From assembly GCA_009746045.1 (NCBI GenBank), contig RPFO01000114.1, positions 449,719-513,718 of the forward strand: DNA of 64,000 bases, written 5' to 3'. Under the pieces are notes generated by a model. The model was given only the letters and a program-made list of their open reading frames with translations, did no database searches and was not told the origin of the DNA. The position numbers and the translations under genes are program-made. This stretch comes from Mesostigma viride. Its lineage: Eukaryota; Streptophyta; Mesostigmatophyceae; Mesostigmatales; Mesostigmataceae. Shown in pieces: positions 22,806-35,669 of this stretch; position 1 is the first letter of the stretch, and the number at the start of each line of letters is the position of its first letter.

Positions 22806-23566
22806 TTATTGCTGCCATTCGTCGACTGTATGAGGGCTCACACGCAGTATAGTGCGGACTGCGGAAGGCACCACCCCACCATTCCCCCTTCACCTCGGGG
22901 TGTGGCAAGTTTGTGTCCTGTCCCCATATCTGTTCATTATTGTCGTGGATCACGTCATGCGCCGGGCACGTGCGCGCTTCACTGCTCTTAAGGGGTTCGA
23001 GCCCGGCTTGGACATACTTAACGAGCGCGAGCTAGCACGGCGGGGTGGCCACTGGCTACCACGTTGCCGACCTGATTTATGCGGACGACACCACCCTCAT
23101 CGCGCGCCCCGAGCACATTCAGACCTGGCTGGACTGTAGTGACGGGCTTGGAGGCGAGGGCGGTGGGGTTGGAGATTAATATTGTACGTCAAAACGGAGG
23201 CAATTAATGGTGATTGGGGCCTCCCGTCGCCCGCCACTGCCGCGCCTGCTCGACGGGACGGAGGTCCCGTTCCGTGATCGCTTCAAACTGTTGGGGAGCA
23301 TGCTCCCCGACACCGCCGCGACGATGTGGACATCCGCATCGGCCTGGCCTGGGCCCGTCTCCGTTTGCTCAACATGCACCTACTGGCGCTCGAAGGGCCT
23401 GGGCGAGCACGCACCGTAAGCGCATGCTCTTCAAGGTCCTGGTCCTCACGGTGCTTATGTATGGCGCCGAGGCATGGATGTACTCACGGACACACTGGCG
23501 GCTAAGCTAGACGGCACGGTTTACAGGATGCTCCGACATGCAGGTCCTGAATGTAGGGTTTTCCAA

Positions 23567-25970
23567 AAATAAAAATAAAAAATTATAACATGCCTCCGTT
23601 GGGAGATCATGTAGCACATAAACTTCCTTGATGGATGGGTGGAGTGGAGGGAGCCGCGTAATCAAACTAATCTATAACTCTAAGCTATCTAGTTTAGAAA
23701 ATCCTAACTACGGCTACTCAGCAAAACGCCTATTCCTCTTAGAGGGCCCCCCCCCCCCCGGGTGGCTTGCCCACACGGGGGCTGGCGTGTACGTGACTTA
23801 ATTGTGAGCAAGGCTTGACAATCTTCTGCCACCGCCTCTTGTTCTGCATGGCCGTCCAAAGAAGGGAGAGATAGTGGATCCATACGGTGTTCAAACTGGG
23901 CTGGGACCACTAGGTCGCCCAGGCTGCAACATCTGGATGTAGTTCATGGCAGGCTTACCTAGCTTCCTGGGAATGTCCCGTTGGGGCCATGCAGGCCAGG
24001 TCAAAATATGCCGCCCTCAGTGGTTGGCCAATTAGCCGCTGGGGGCCGGCCAGACCAAGGGCGGTGTCAACCTGGCCGGTGCGAGCAAGATGTCCTACAA
24101 ATGTTATTTTCCTACGCTGCCTCAGTAATCTCGTCCGAAATACGAGGCATACCCTGATACAAAGACTCTAACTTGACCTACATGCTTGGAAAACCCTACG
24201 TTCAGGACCCGCCTGTCGGAGCATCCTGTAAACCGTGCCGTCTAGCTTAGCTGCCAGTGTGTCCGTGAGTGTCCACGCCTCGGCGCCATATACGTGAGCA
24301 CCGTGAGGACGACTGAGGATCCCTTGAAGAGCATGCGCTTGCAGTGCTCGCCCAGGCCCTTCGAGCGCCAGTAGGTGGTGAGCGAAGGTAGCCGGGCCCA
24401 TGCAGGCCAGGCCGATGCGGATGTCCACATCGTCGGCGGTGTCGGGGAGCATGCTCCCCAACAGTTTGAAGCGGTCACGGAACAGGACCTCCGTCCCGTC
24501 GAGCAGGCGCGGCAGCGGTGGGCTACAGTCTGGAGGCCCCAGTCACCATCGCCTCCGTTTTGACACTAATCTCCAACCCCACCGCCCTCGCCTCCAAGCC
24601 CAGACAGTCCAGCCAGGTAGACCTGAATGTGCTCGGGGCGCGCGATGAGGGTGGTGTCGTCCGCATAAATCAGGTCGGCCATGCGGTAGCCAGTGGCCAC
24701 CCCGCCGTGCTCGTTAAGGATGTCCAAGCCGGGCTCAAACCCCTTAAGAGCAGTAAAGCGCGCACGTGCCCGGCGCATGACGTGATCCATGCACGACAAT
24801 AATGAACAGGTATGGGGATCGACAGGACACAACCTTGCCACACCCCGAGGTGAAGGGGGAATGGTGGGGTGGTGCCTTCCGTGCAGTCCGCACTACTGCC
24901 TGTGAGCCCTCATACAGGATCGGCGAATGGCAGCAATAAACGCTGCATGGTGGTACCCGATCCAGAGCTAGGATGGCCCAAAGAGCCTCGACCCAGAGGC
25001 CGTGTCAAAGGCCTTGAGTTTAGTCAACAAAAATGAAGACCAGCGGCAAACCGTGTCAGGGCAGAGGCAACGCACCTCCTCCATCAGCCGGCGCGCGACA
25101 AACACAGCCATGATGACAGTGTTACAACCACGACGGAAACCCATCTGAGACTCACCCAGGTGTGGGTCCAGCGCGGCGCGAAGCCGATGCAGCATCATGT
25201 GCATGAGGACCTTCAGCGCGGCGCTCTGCATGGAGGCAGACACCCCGATAGTTACCGGGGTCAGCAACAGAGCCCTTCTTGTACAGCATGACTCGGATGG
25301 CCGTCTGCCACTCAGCAGGCGGAGGCTCATCAGAGAGCAGAACACGGTTGCAGAACGCCAGCAGAAGATCCCTCACCGCCGGGTCAGGGGTCTTCAGCAG
25401 CTCAGCAGAAAGGTCAGTCGGCACCGACCGGCGCGTTGTACGGCGCAGGCGAGCAAGGGCGCCGACGGTCCAATTCCTTCAGAGTGAAGGGGTGGAGGAC
25501 GTCGTTGGTGGCAAGGCAGCCCTCCTGCAAGGCGGGGCCGGGACTTGGTACTGTCCGCGGCCGAGGAGGGGGGCGCAGGCGGCGGGGGGGGTCCGGCAAC
25601 ACCGAGACGGGCTGCCGTCTCGGGGTGAAGTGGCGGGGGGGGGGCGCGAGCCCCACCTGTCAAGGAAACATTGTGGGCCAACCAGCGGTCAAGGCTGACC
25701 GGCACCGTGCCGTCCCCCGCGTGCTCCACCGGGGTGCGCTGCCGCCGGCCGCCCGGAGCCGGTCGAGGTGGTACCACATGTCCTTGCCCTGGTTGCGAGC
25801 TTGCATGGCAGGCCTTGGCACTCCGTGCGATGCACTGGGCCGCCTCTGCGTCCTGAGCGTGCTCGTAGGCCTCCACGAGGGCGGCCTTGAGCACCGGTTT
25901 CTGCAGCGGGTCCCGGTTACGCTTGAGGCGGTGCCAGGCGGCCAAGACGTTGGGGTCAGGACTGGCGGTA
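23567..25970 (-). mobile_element. RTE-type retrotransposon (-), 3' part, nested in the first RTE
   Basis: It begins (3' end, A-rich tail on the minus strand) directly after the target duplication. It reads backwards through the 3' hairpin (CCTCCGTTGGGAGATCATG), the basic C-terminus, and the reverse transcriptase (YADDTTLIA equivalent near 24650) to the linker at 25970. It continues at 39599-39634 beyond the 13.6-kb CACTA-like insertion. 5'-truncated, multiply frameshifted, no intact protein. Confidence 0.85.
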
Positions 25971-26109
25971 CACTATACTTTTCGTCCGAGGGTAGTAAAA
26001 ATGATCCGAGGCGTAAATTACGAGGTGGTAATTTACGGCACAGACTACGTATACCGTTTGTATAAGAGTTCGGATCTTTCTCGTAAGCTACGAGTTAGAT
26101 CCGAGGTAA

Positions 26110-26290
26110 GATCCGACGTCGTAATTTACGAGGTAGTAATTTACGAGGTAGTAATTTACGAGGTAGTAATTTACGAGGTAGTAATGTACGAGGTAGTAAT
26201 GTACGAGGTAGTAATGTACGAGGTAGTAATTTACGAGGTAGTAAGGTACGAGGTAGTAATTTGCGAGGTAGTAATTTACGAGTTGGTAAT
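26110..26290. repeat. 15-bp subterminal repeat array of the CACTA-like element
   Basis: About a dozen copies of GTAATTTACGAGGTA with small changes (GTAATGTACGAGGTA, GTAAGGTACGAGGTA). The motif TTACGAGGT is also the inner end of the terminal inverted repeat. Such arrays serve as transposase binding sites in En/Spm-type elements; that role here is inference. Confidence 0.8.
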
Positions 26291-26454
26291 TTACGATCCC
26301 GGTACTCGGTCCCGTAGGTTACGACGTCGTATGCTTCTCGCGTACACTACCGGTACTACAATCATGTCGCTATGTCGTTCTGAATTGCAGTACGCATGTC
26401 ACTTATCAGAATTTCACTTTGATTTCACTTATCATTTCGGTCAACCTAACCCCT

Positions 26455-28600
26455 AACACCCATTTACCCGGGGGAAAAAAATGAATGGCATTTGCAGCAA
26501 GGCTCATGCAAGACGAGTTCCTATTTCATAAAAAATTTCATTATTAAATGCAGGATTACATGTCATGCACAAAAATCCAACGCCTTCACAGAAAATAGCA
26601 TATCAAGTCTTCTGACGACAATATCAAGTCAATATCAAATTCGTGGCTTCTCTTCGTGGCTTGAAATACTGTTTCCATGCGGTGCTTAGGACAGCTCCGG
26701 GGATGTCGGCACCGCACAGAAGCTCCATCCGGGAGCAAGTGCGCCGGGGGAAGATGTTGTACATCCAGAGCTCGATATGTGCGGGAAGCCGTCGTGTTGG
26801 AAACCGAGGTGTCTGCACATAATTCCGCGCGCAGGCAGCTTGTGCCTTTACGGGGGAAGACCTGCGACACAAAAACCGTGTCCGGACAATGCAATACGGA
26901 GAAATGGCAACGGCAGATGGAGTCGGCTAAGGCCGCTTGTAAGGAAAGTGATTTTTAATGCACGAATAAATGTATAATGCATGCTACATCGCCATCGCTT
27001 GGGCGGTGAAAAGACAAGGACCAACCACATGCCCCCACCTACCCTTCGTGCATCCCGCCCTTGACGAGGCACAACCATGTGCCCCCACCTACCCTTTGTG
27101 CGTCCCTCCCTTGACAAGAAACAAGCACGTGCACCTATCTAACCTTTGTGCATCCCTTCCTTGGCAAGGAACAAGCACACCCACCCACCTACTCCACATG
27201 CATCCCTCCCTTGACAAGGAACAAGCACGATCACCCAGCTACCCACTAGCACGGCAGCAAGGCAGACCTTACAATGGCAAGTGATGTTTATCGGTAGAAA
27301 CTGTTAGACAACTAGCAAACGAGCCAGCCGGTGAAGAGCAAGGCACGCATGCAAGGAATTTGTCGTTGCCTATGTCTACGCTTGTGTTTGTCACTGCAGT
27401 TGAAATCTGCATTTGCATCAGCAGGCCCGATCGAACCCCATGTCGCCACCCGCATTTCCACTTATACTTCACGGCCCCTTATTCTTCTCTTGTGCCTGCC
27501 TTTGCCCTAACTGTTACCCTAGCATCTGCCCTTGCCCCTATCCTTTGATCCCCAGTGTTTGCCGTTGCCCTCATCCTTTCCCTAGTGCCTGCCCTTGTCT
27601 TCATCTTTTCCCTTGTGCCTGCCCTTGCCCTTGTCCGTTCCCTCGTGCTTGACTTGTCCTAATCTCTTTCCCTTGCGCCTGCCCTTGCCCTTATCCGCTT
27701 CCCTTGTGCCTGCCCCTGCCCTTGCCCTTGTCATTTCCCTTGAGCCTGCCCTTTTGGCAAGCACAAGTGCCTTTGTCCTTTCCTTGGCCTTGTGCTTGCT
27801 CTTCCAGTTTCCCTTTCCTTTGCTCGTGCGGTTGCCTTTGCTCTTACCCGGGTGCTTGCCCTTGCCGTTTGCAAGCTGCATTATTGTCTTAGCAAGCTAG
27901 CAAGTGCAAACTGGCACTGAGCCAGAAATGCAAGCAAAGCAGCCAGTGTAAATAAGGATGGACGGGAACAGTAGAAAGCTAGGGGTGGCAACGGTGCTAG
28001 AGCTCATGGCAACAAGGTGGTCCCATTCTTGCTGCATTGGGTGCGTTGCGTGGGTGGGATATTGCGAGAGGGGGACATTCTTGCCTTGGTTGTGTTTTCA
28101 CATGCACCCGGTGCTTGAATTTATGCGTGCAAGGGTGGCTGGTATCCCAACCAACAGCCTAAGAGGAAAAAGAGTGCTTAGAAAGCAAGAATGACTTAAT
28201 GTTGGTAATAGCAGTGGCGGCGGCAGCAAAAACTGTTGTTATAGATGCAAGCTACAACACTGCGGATGGTTTCTCACACTAATGTGGATAATGATAATGC
28301 ATGCCACTTAACGGGACCATATAAACCACAACAAGAATAAATCGTGAGAGCAAAAGAAAGGGGAGTACAAAATGGCCGGCTTACCTAGCTACAGCAAAAA
28401 AATTACATGAAAAACAAGATAACTCACCTTTGTCGCAGCAGTGACCATATCAGACAGCTCACAAAAACTTGTTGATCCTTGAAACTTCCTGCTTGAAGGC
28501 AGCCACCAACGGTCTGGAGTTTTCACCCCAGTCCTTCTCAACAGCCAAGGAAAAGGGAAAGAGAGAGGAGGGGTGCGGGAGGGACAAGAGAGCGGGGGGT
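26455..28600. repeat. Left interior of the CACTA-like element: minisatellites, no clear gene
   Basis: 27018-27247 is a 52-bp tandem (CTTTGTGCATCCCTCCCTTGACAAGGAACAAGCAC type), about 4.5 copies. 27480-27880 is a decayed repeat of CTTGCCCTTGTCC. 26572-26894 on the minus strand is open in two frames after a TTTGTGTCGCAG acceptor-like site and might be a terminal exon (PRFPTRRLPAHIELWMYNIF), but I cannot identify it. The rest is unremarkable. Confidence 0.45.
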
Positions 28601-28606
28601 GGGAAG

Positions 28607-28724
<118 letters not shown>

Positions 28725-29726
28725 GAGAAGTGCGGGTGGGGTGGGAGAGGTGGGATGGAAGATTCACTACGTTAGCAGGCGACTAAACTGCTACAATGAC
28801 ACAAAACCACGGAGCTAGGCCCTTAACTCCATCAGATCAGAGTGAAAACCCATGTTGAAACTGGGACAAATGCCATTAGAATGTTACTATGACCGTGGCT
28901 AGTAAACGTGAATTGACACCCAGGTTGTGACTTCAACGATTGGAGGCAACCTTGCCAAGTCTCCCAAATGCAGTCGGCTAGACAAGCTTCACAAAAAACG
29001 CAGCAAACATGTTAACGTTGCTAATATTCCAACGACGCGCATCCGCAGTCCGGCTGCCAATGAAGTCTTCTTGGTCGCCAGCTGTGCACAGAGGAGTAAC
29101 CGCTAGAGACGCCAATTTGCGAACAACTCATTACAATTACAAAGCGCAGGAAGCAGATGGCTATGCATCAACAATTACTTCCGCTCGCCCTCGTATTTAG
29201 CCAGGTCTATCTGCCCAAACTGGGTAAATGTTTTGCGATCGGTGAAATTGGCACTCTAGTGACTTACTTTCCCAGAAAGTGTCCATTCACACGACAACCG
29301 ACTCACGCTCACACGTCGTGAGGAGTTGCCGATAGGATAAAGAAGCCGAACGATGAATTGCTGTACATAAATGCCACGCTAACGGCGTCGTGAACTGACT
29401 TCTTGCAATCACGATTAAAGTGCCCGGCCCAACAACAAATTGGCGACACACGACCCCGCAACTGGAAAAGAATTCTGGCCACATTGATATACATCGGTTT
29501 GATAAATTAAAACCTCGCATTCGGTTCTGGCTAGCCTCAAACGCATGCGCCTTGAAACCTTTCTCCTCCTGGCGGCCACAGTTTCTCGGTTCTCTTGTTC
29601 CGTTGGTCGTGCCGCTAGCGTGCCACCCGCTCCAGTCCCTAAAATTCAAATTCGTGTTGTTCGAGAAAACGTTGTCGGGTCGGCGACGGCACGATGCCGG
29701 GCCGGGCTGCATGGGCCATGGAGGGT

Positions 29727-30165
29727 GGTGGTACACAAATACCGTACAGGTGGTACACAACTGCAGCCAGGACAACAGCCGGGCGCTGCGTACCTGCCGT
29801 GGGAAGGAGGGGGGTGGTACACAAATACCGTACAGGTGGTACACAACTGCAGCCAGCACAACAGCGAGTCGCTGCGTACCCGTGGGAAGGAGGGAGGTGG
29901 TACACAAAAACCGTACAGGTGGTACACAACTGCAGCCAGCACAACAGCGAGTCGCTGCGTACCTGCCGTGGGAAGGAGGGGGGTGGTACACAAATACCGT
30001 ACAGGTGGTACACAACTGCAGCCAGCACAACAGCGAGTCGCTGCGTACCTGCCGTGGGAAGGAGGGAGGTGGTACACAAAAACCGTACAGGTGGTACACA
30101 ACTGCAGCCAGCACAACAGCGAGTCGCTGCGTACCTGCCGTGGGAAGGAGGGGGGTGCTACACAA
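29727..30165 (+). repeat. 84-86-bp minisatellite, about five units
   Basis: Each unit contains GGTGGTACACAAATACCGTA, then a second GGTGGTACACAACTGCAGCC, then AGCGAGTCGCTGCGTACC and TGCCGTGGGAAGGAGG. Units alternate ACACAAATACC and ACACAAAAACC. Open frames of over 200 aa across it on both strands follow from the repeat and are not taken as genes. Confidence 0.85.
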
Positions 30166-30179
30166 ATATCCGACCTATA

Positions 30180-30900
30180 TATTAGCGATAGCCGCCGCCT
30201 ATTAAACAGGTCCTATTCATCACGAGCGTCAACGCCCCGTCATCGCCCCGTCATCGCCCGGCCGAGGGCCTTAACCTGTTAACTGTTTATTCGGAGTGAT
30301 AGTCAACGACCTATACTACCAATAGCTGCCGCATATCAAACATCGGTTTTTCATCGGGCCCGTCGAGGGCGATGACGGTGACGGTCGTCACCGTCATCGC
30401 CCTCGACGGGCCAACATCTAAACTCTTCTCTTAATCAACAATCTATATTACCAATAGCCGCCGCCTATCAAACAGATCCTATTCATCACGCGCGTCAACG
30501 CCCCGTCATCGCCCCGTCATCGCCCCGTGATCGCCATGCCGAGCCAGCCGAGGGCCAACCTCTTAACTCTTTACATTTGTATTCGGAGTAGTAGTCAACG
30601 ACCTATATTACCAATAGCCGCCGCATATCAAAAAGGTCGTATTCATGACGCCCGTCGAGGGCGATGACGGTGACGCCGTCACCGTCATCGCCCACGGGCC
30701 AACATCTAAACTCTTCTCTTAATCAACAATCTATATTACCAATAGCCGCCGCCTGTCAAACAGATCCTATTCATCACGCGCGTCAACGCCCCGTCATCGC
30801 CCCGTCATCGCCCCGTCATCGCCCCGTCATCGCTCCGTGATCGCCATGCCGACTGCCGAGGGCCAACCTCTTAACTCTTTATTCGGAGTAATAGTTAACT
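30180..30900. repeat. Tandem repeat of about 310 bp with long hairpins
   Basis: Two and a half units share ACCTATATTACCAATAGCCG, CGTCAACGCCCCGTCATCGC (itself repeated 2-4 times) and GAGGGCCAACCTCTTAACTC. Each full unit holds an inverted repeat. At about 30358-30413 the 26-base arms (GGCCCGTCGAGGGCGATGAC and on) are perfect with a 4-base loop. At about 30650-30700 the match is slightly decayed. Confidence 0.8.
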
Positions 30901-31997
30901 GCCGGCATTGCCATACAAGAAGAAGCTCTCGATCCTAGGTATAGACTACCTCGGGTATCATCATCGTAATTGCTAGCATCGAGATCATTCATACCTACCG
31001 ACGATGGCCAGCTTCAAAAGAAAAATGTCGACCAACAGACAGGACCTATCGCCGGGAACCCTCAAGGCAATAAGGGCGAGACAGGCTTTCACCGTTAAGT
31101 AAAGTTGTCCACATCGTGCTAAGGAATTTGTGCTAATCTATGAGTACCTATATGGACACTTTGTCGCATTTTTTACATGGCAAATAAGCGATGTATGTGT
31201 CATGTAGGCTGCCATTGGTGCATGCATGCATGGGCCAGCAATGATGGTCAGAGGTACATTGTGCCTATGAGATAACCATCGATTTGTTGATCAGCAAGTG
31301 ATTCATTACGTGAGACAACAATATGTTTGGGGGCTAAGCTTCTTACATTGGTCACATGGTCCGCCATAATTGTTTTCTTATGTGTTTAAGGTTAGGGCTC
31401 TGTTCATGACTGAACGTCATGAACGCGCTCTATTCATGACATTGATTAATTGATTTTAATTAGTCTCATGTCCATGTTGGGGGACCGGGATCTCTGAATT
31501 CCCCAAAGAAGATATAGTGGAAGTCCCCCAAGACGTCAATATCCGTCAAGACGTCAATAACTACATGTATGTCCAGAGCTCAGCTAGTAGTCTAAAATAT
31601 GGGCCTCGAGCTAATCTTGCACGCAAGCAATGCCTATCATCAAGGATGAATTAATGCCTATCAACAAGGAGACAATCATGCTTGTTAAATTTCCTAGGAC
31701 CCACAACTGGGGGGTCGTAGTCTTTGACAATGTCCGCCTGGGCAACGCTACTAATCCTACATATCCGAGGTCCCATGTATGAATAAGAGGGGTTGAGCGG
31801 ATGACGCCAACAGTGTCTGTGCTCTGCATGTCAGCTAAAATCATATCGCGGAGACAAACATATGGCGGTATGTCCAATGTTGGCCACTGCGTCGCCTAAC
31901 AGGTTCTTACATGGTCGGCAAGGGCCTGACCATGTAAGAAGATATCTCCCTGGCTGGCCAGTCCACAAGGAACCAGCACAGACCTCATCTGAATCAG
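30901..31997. other. No gene recognised
   Basis: AT-rich DNA. The only structure seen is a perfect inverted repeat CTTACATGGTC ... GACCATGTAAG with an 11-base loop at about 31907-31939. Confidence 0.4.
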
Positions 31998-32126
31998 TTA
32001 AAAAATTAAATTAAATTATAACATGCCTCCGTGGGGAGGTCATGTAGCACATATTTCATGATGGATGGGGTGGAGGAAGCCGCGTGATCGAACTATCCGA
32101 ACTCTATCTAGAAAAGCCTAACTACA

Positions 32127-35100
32127 CTACTCATCAAAACGCCTCCTCCGCTTGGGGGGAGGTGGCTTGCCCACAGGGTCGGGCGTGTGTGCCTTGACAA
32201 TCTTCTTCCACCGCTCCTTGTCCTGCATGGCAGTCCAAAGACGGGAGAGAGAGTGGATGCGGTACTCAAACTGGGCTGGGACCACTAGGTCGTCCAGCAA
32301 CATCTGGGTATAGGTCATGGCATGTTTCCCTACCTTTTTAGGAATGTTCTTGGGGCCAGGCCAGGTCAAAATGTGCCGCCCCGGTTGGCCGAGCCGCTGG
32401 GGACCGGCCAGACCAAGGGCGGTGTCGACCTGGCTGGTGCGAGCAAGATGTCCTACAAATGCTATCCTACGCTGTCTAATCTCGTCCGAAATACGCGGCA
32501 TACCGTGATACAAAGACTCTAAGGACCTACGCTGAGAAAACCCGACATTCAGGACCTGTCGGAGCATCCGGGTTACCGTGCCGTCTAGCTTGGCTGCCAG
32601 TGTTGCCGTGAGTGTCCATGCCTCGGCGCCATACGTGAGCACCGTGAGGACGAGGACCTTGAAGAGCATGCGCTTGCGGTGCTCGTCCAGGCCCTTGGAG
32701 CGCCAGTAGGTGTTGAGCGAACGGAGCTTGGCCCAGGAAAGGCCGATGCGGGTGTCCACATCGTCGGCAGTGTCCGGAAGCCAACTCCCCAACAGCTTGA
32801 AGCGGTCGCGGAGTGGGACCTCCGTCCCGTCTAGCAGGCGCGGCAGCGGTGGGCGACTGGAGGCCCCAATCACCATCGCCTCAGTTTTGACACTAATCTC
32901 CAACCCCACCGCCCTCGCCTCCAGGCCCAGACAGTCCAGCCAGGTCTGAATGTGCTCGGGGCGCGCGATGAGGGTGGTGTCGTCCGCGTAAATCAGGTCA
33001 GCCAGGCGGTAACCCGTGCTAACCCCGCCGTGCCCACGCTCGTTAAGGATGTCCAAGCCTGGCTCGAACCCCTTAAGAGCAGTAAAGCGCGCACGTGCCT
33101 GGCGCATGACGTGGTCCACGACAATAATGAACAGGTATGGAGACAGGACACAACCTTGCCACACCCCGTGGTGAAGGGGGAATGGTGGGGTGGTGCCTTC
33201 CGCAGTCCGCACTACTGCCTGTGAGCCCTCATACAGTCGGCGAATGGCAGCAATAAACGCTGGTGGCACGCGGTCCAGAGCTAGGATGGCCCAAAGAGCC
33301 TCCCAGAGGACCGTGTCGAAGGCCTTGATATAGTCAACAAAAATGAGGACCAGCGGCAAACTGTCAGGGGGAAGGCGACGCACCTCCTCCATCAACCGGC
33401 GCGCGACAAACACAGCCATGACAGTGTTACGACCACTACGGAAACCCATCTGAGACTCACCCAGGTGTGGGTCCAGCGCGGCGCGGAGCCTGTGCAGCAT
33501 CATGCGCATGAAGACCTTCAGCGCGGCGCTCTGGAGGCAGACACCCCGGTAGTTACCGGGGTCAGCAGCAGAGCCCTTCTTGTACAGCATGACGCGGATG
33601 GCCGTCTGCCACTCAGCAGGCGGAGGCTCGTCAGAGAGCAGGACACGGTTGCAGAACGCCAGCAGAAGATCCCTAACCGCCAGATCAGGGGTCTTCAGCA
33701 GCTCAGCAGAAAGGTGGTCGGCCCCGACCGCCGCATCGTACCGCAGGCGAGCAAGGGCGCCGTCCAATTCCTCCAAAGTGAAGGGGTGGACGACGTCGTT
33801 GGTGGCAAGGCAGCCCTCCTTCAAGGCGGGGACTTGGTAGTCCGCGGCCGAGGAGGGGGCGCTGGCGGCGGCGGGGGTCCGGCGACCCCGAGGCGGGCGG
33901 CCGTCTCGGGGTGAAGCGGCGGGGGGGGGCGCGAGCCCCACCGGTCAAGGAAACATTGTGGGCCAACCAGCGGTCAAGGCTTACCGGCGCCGTGCCGTCC
34001 CCCGTGTGCTCCACCGGGGTGCGCTGCCGCCGGCCGCCGAGCCGGTCGAGGTGGTACCACATGTCCTTGCCCTGGTTGCGAGCCTGGCAGGCCTTGGCAT
34101 CCGCGATGCACTGGGCCGCCTCCGCGTCCTGAGCATGCTCGTAGGCCTCCACAAGGGCGGCCTTGAGCAATGGTTTCTGCAGCGGGTCCCGGTTACGCTT
34201 GAGGCGGTGCCGGGCGGCCAAGACCTTGGGGTCCTGGCGGTAGAGCGGGCCGGGGCGGCGGCGGGGCATGACCGGCAGGTGCCGGGCCGCCAGCAACGGG
34301 GCACGGGCCGCAAAGCCCGCAAAAATGGCTGCGTTGGGGGCACCCTTGTCCAGCTCGTCGACGTCCGCCCGGGCGTCCAGTGCCGACAGGTACTTCCGTC
34401 GGCACCAGTTCCGCTCGTGCTCGGCGTCCGTCCAGTCCTCAGGATCTCCCTTGACCGGACGTAGAGCAGACCAGTCAGGGCGGACCACTGGGGCGCGGCG
34501 CGCGGGGACGTGGAACCGGAGCCGAAGGGTCGCGCGCACCAACCGGTGGTCAGAGCACACCGTGGGCGTGTCAAACACTCGGGTGTCCAGAACCGAGGTA
34601 CACCTGGGCTGCCGTACCACCACGTAGTCCAGACAGGCCTGACGGCCGTTAGGGCCACGAAAAGTGACCAAGTCCTGGGAGGGACGTTGGAAGTGGCAGT
34701 TGACAGCAACCATCCCGCTATCCCGCAAAAAGGCAGAAAACAGGGGAGTGTTGTCATTAGCAGCAGTGTCAGCAGGCGCAAAGCGACTGCCAGCAGTACC
34801 CACGGGGAGCGTGGCATTGGCGTCTAGCAGCATAACCAAAAAGTGGCGGGCCGGGGTGGCCCCCTCAAGGCTATGCAAGTCCTCGAAGAACTTCTGGCGT
34901 TCCAACGCAGGTAGACCACTATGGGGTGCGTAGCCCACCCCCACCGTGAGGTGGTGTTTAGACCGCCCCTCGACGGAGGTGAAGTGTGCTACCATAAGGC
35001 GTGGCGTTAGAAACTTAAGCGTGCTGAGGCTAGCAACTGCCAGCGGCGAACACAAAAGACCAACACCACCTTGGCCAGACGTACCGCTGCCAGCGAAGAA

Positions 35101-35595
35101 AAACCGCCAGCCACCCGCCAAGCGATCAGTGCTCACCATGCCAAGTGGCACCGTGCGGCGGTGTTCCTGGACGCCTAATATAGACACACGATGCTCAATG
35201 CAGAATGCGACTAGCTCCTCTACCCGGCAGCTATGGTCGTCATCTAGCAATGTGCGGGTGTTAAAAGTGGCAAGGGCCAAGGATGCCTGCTGGCCCACCA
35301 GGGGAGGACGACGATGGGTGATGGGGGTGGGTGCGGCGGGGGGTGGAGGTGGGGGTGAAACGGAGGGGGGAAGGGAAGCGGTAGAAATAGTGCTTTTCAT
35401 CGCATTTATTTTGTCCTGCAAGCGTAGGATGCGAGCCTGCCGCCTGCTCTGGGTATTCGGGGATGCTTGCGCAACGCAGAGGCGTAGGAAATCTAGCATG
35501 CGTTGGGTGTTGCTAATCTTGCTGCTGAGAGCTGTCGTTCTGGCCCGAGATACCGGCACCACCATGTGTCTCAGTCGACTGTTAGGTCGATGCAT
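32127..35595 (-). pseudogene. RTE ORF2: endonuclease and reverse transcriptase, frameshifted
   Basis: Two overlapping frames cover the protein: 33703-35595 (630 aa; endonuclease plus linker) and 32127-33941 (604 aa; reverse transcriptase). Endonuclease/exonuclease/phosphatase motifs: LATFNTRTLL, LGVQEHRR, VMLLDANATL, LDYVVVRQP and SDHRLVRATL. Reverse transcriptase motifs: LPLVLIFVDYIKAFDTVLWE (motif A), GVWQGCVLSPYLFIIVVDH (B) and ADLIYADDTTLIARPE (C). A C-terminal RTE-type block follows: YGAEAWTLTATLAAKLDGT then RQRRIAFVGHLARTSQVDTA. The frames part at the C run 33917-33925 (nine here, ten in the copy near 25640) and again at a C run near 33852. The element is probably dead, or these are homopolymer sequencing errors. 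Confidence 0.85.
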
Positions 35596-35669
35596 GGTAG
35601 TGGAACGGGACTATTTAGAGGCTGTCCCCGAAGCCTGTTAGCCGCGAGCCGACGAGGAAGGTTGTCTAC

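Larger units (their letters stand above)
19742..23566 (+). mobile_element. RTE-type non-LTR retrotransposon, 5' part (host of the nest)
   Basis: A 5'-truncated RTE copy. It starts within the linker after the endonuclease (WSALTGG ... LRTGRTPSTS) and proceeds through reverse transcriptase segments to AGGTCCTGAATGTAGGGTTTTCC. It continues at 39635-40255, because a second RTE (23567-39634 with its own insert) landed in it with the 12-bp duplication AGGGTTTTCCAA (23555-23566 and 39635-39646). It is further split by a hAT element at 20980-22636 and by a 38-bp LINE tail at 22768-22805. Many frameshifts show it is dead. Confidence 0.85.

Noticed and set aside
25971..25980. 3-bp target duplication for the large CACTA-like element
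   Set aside because: Flanks are GTA at the left and TAG at the right; intact RTE sequence shows only TA is duplicated.
29287..30165. 292-aa minus-strand and 261-aa plus-strand ORFs
   Set aside because: Both span an 84-86-bp minisatellite whose unit lacks stops in several frames. There is no domain and no start context.
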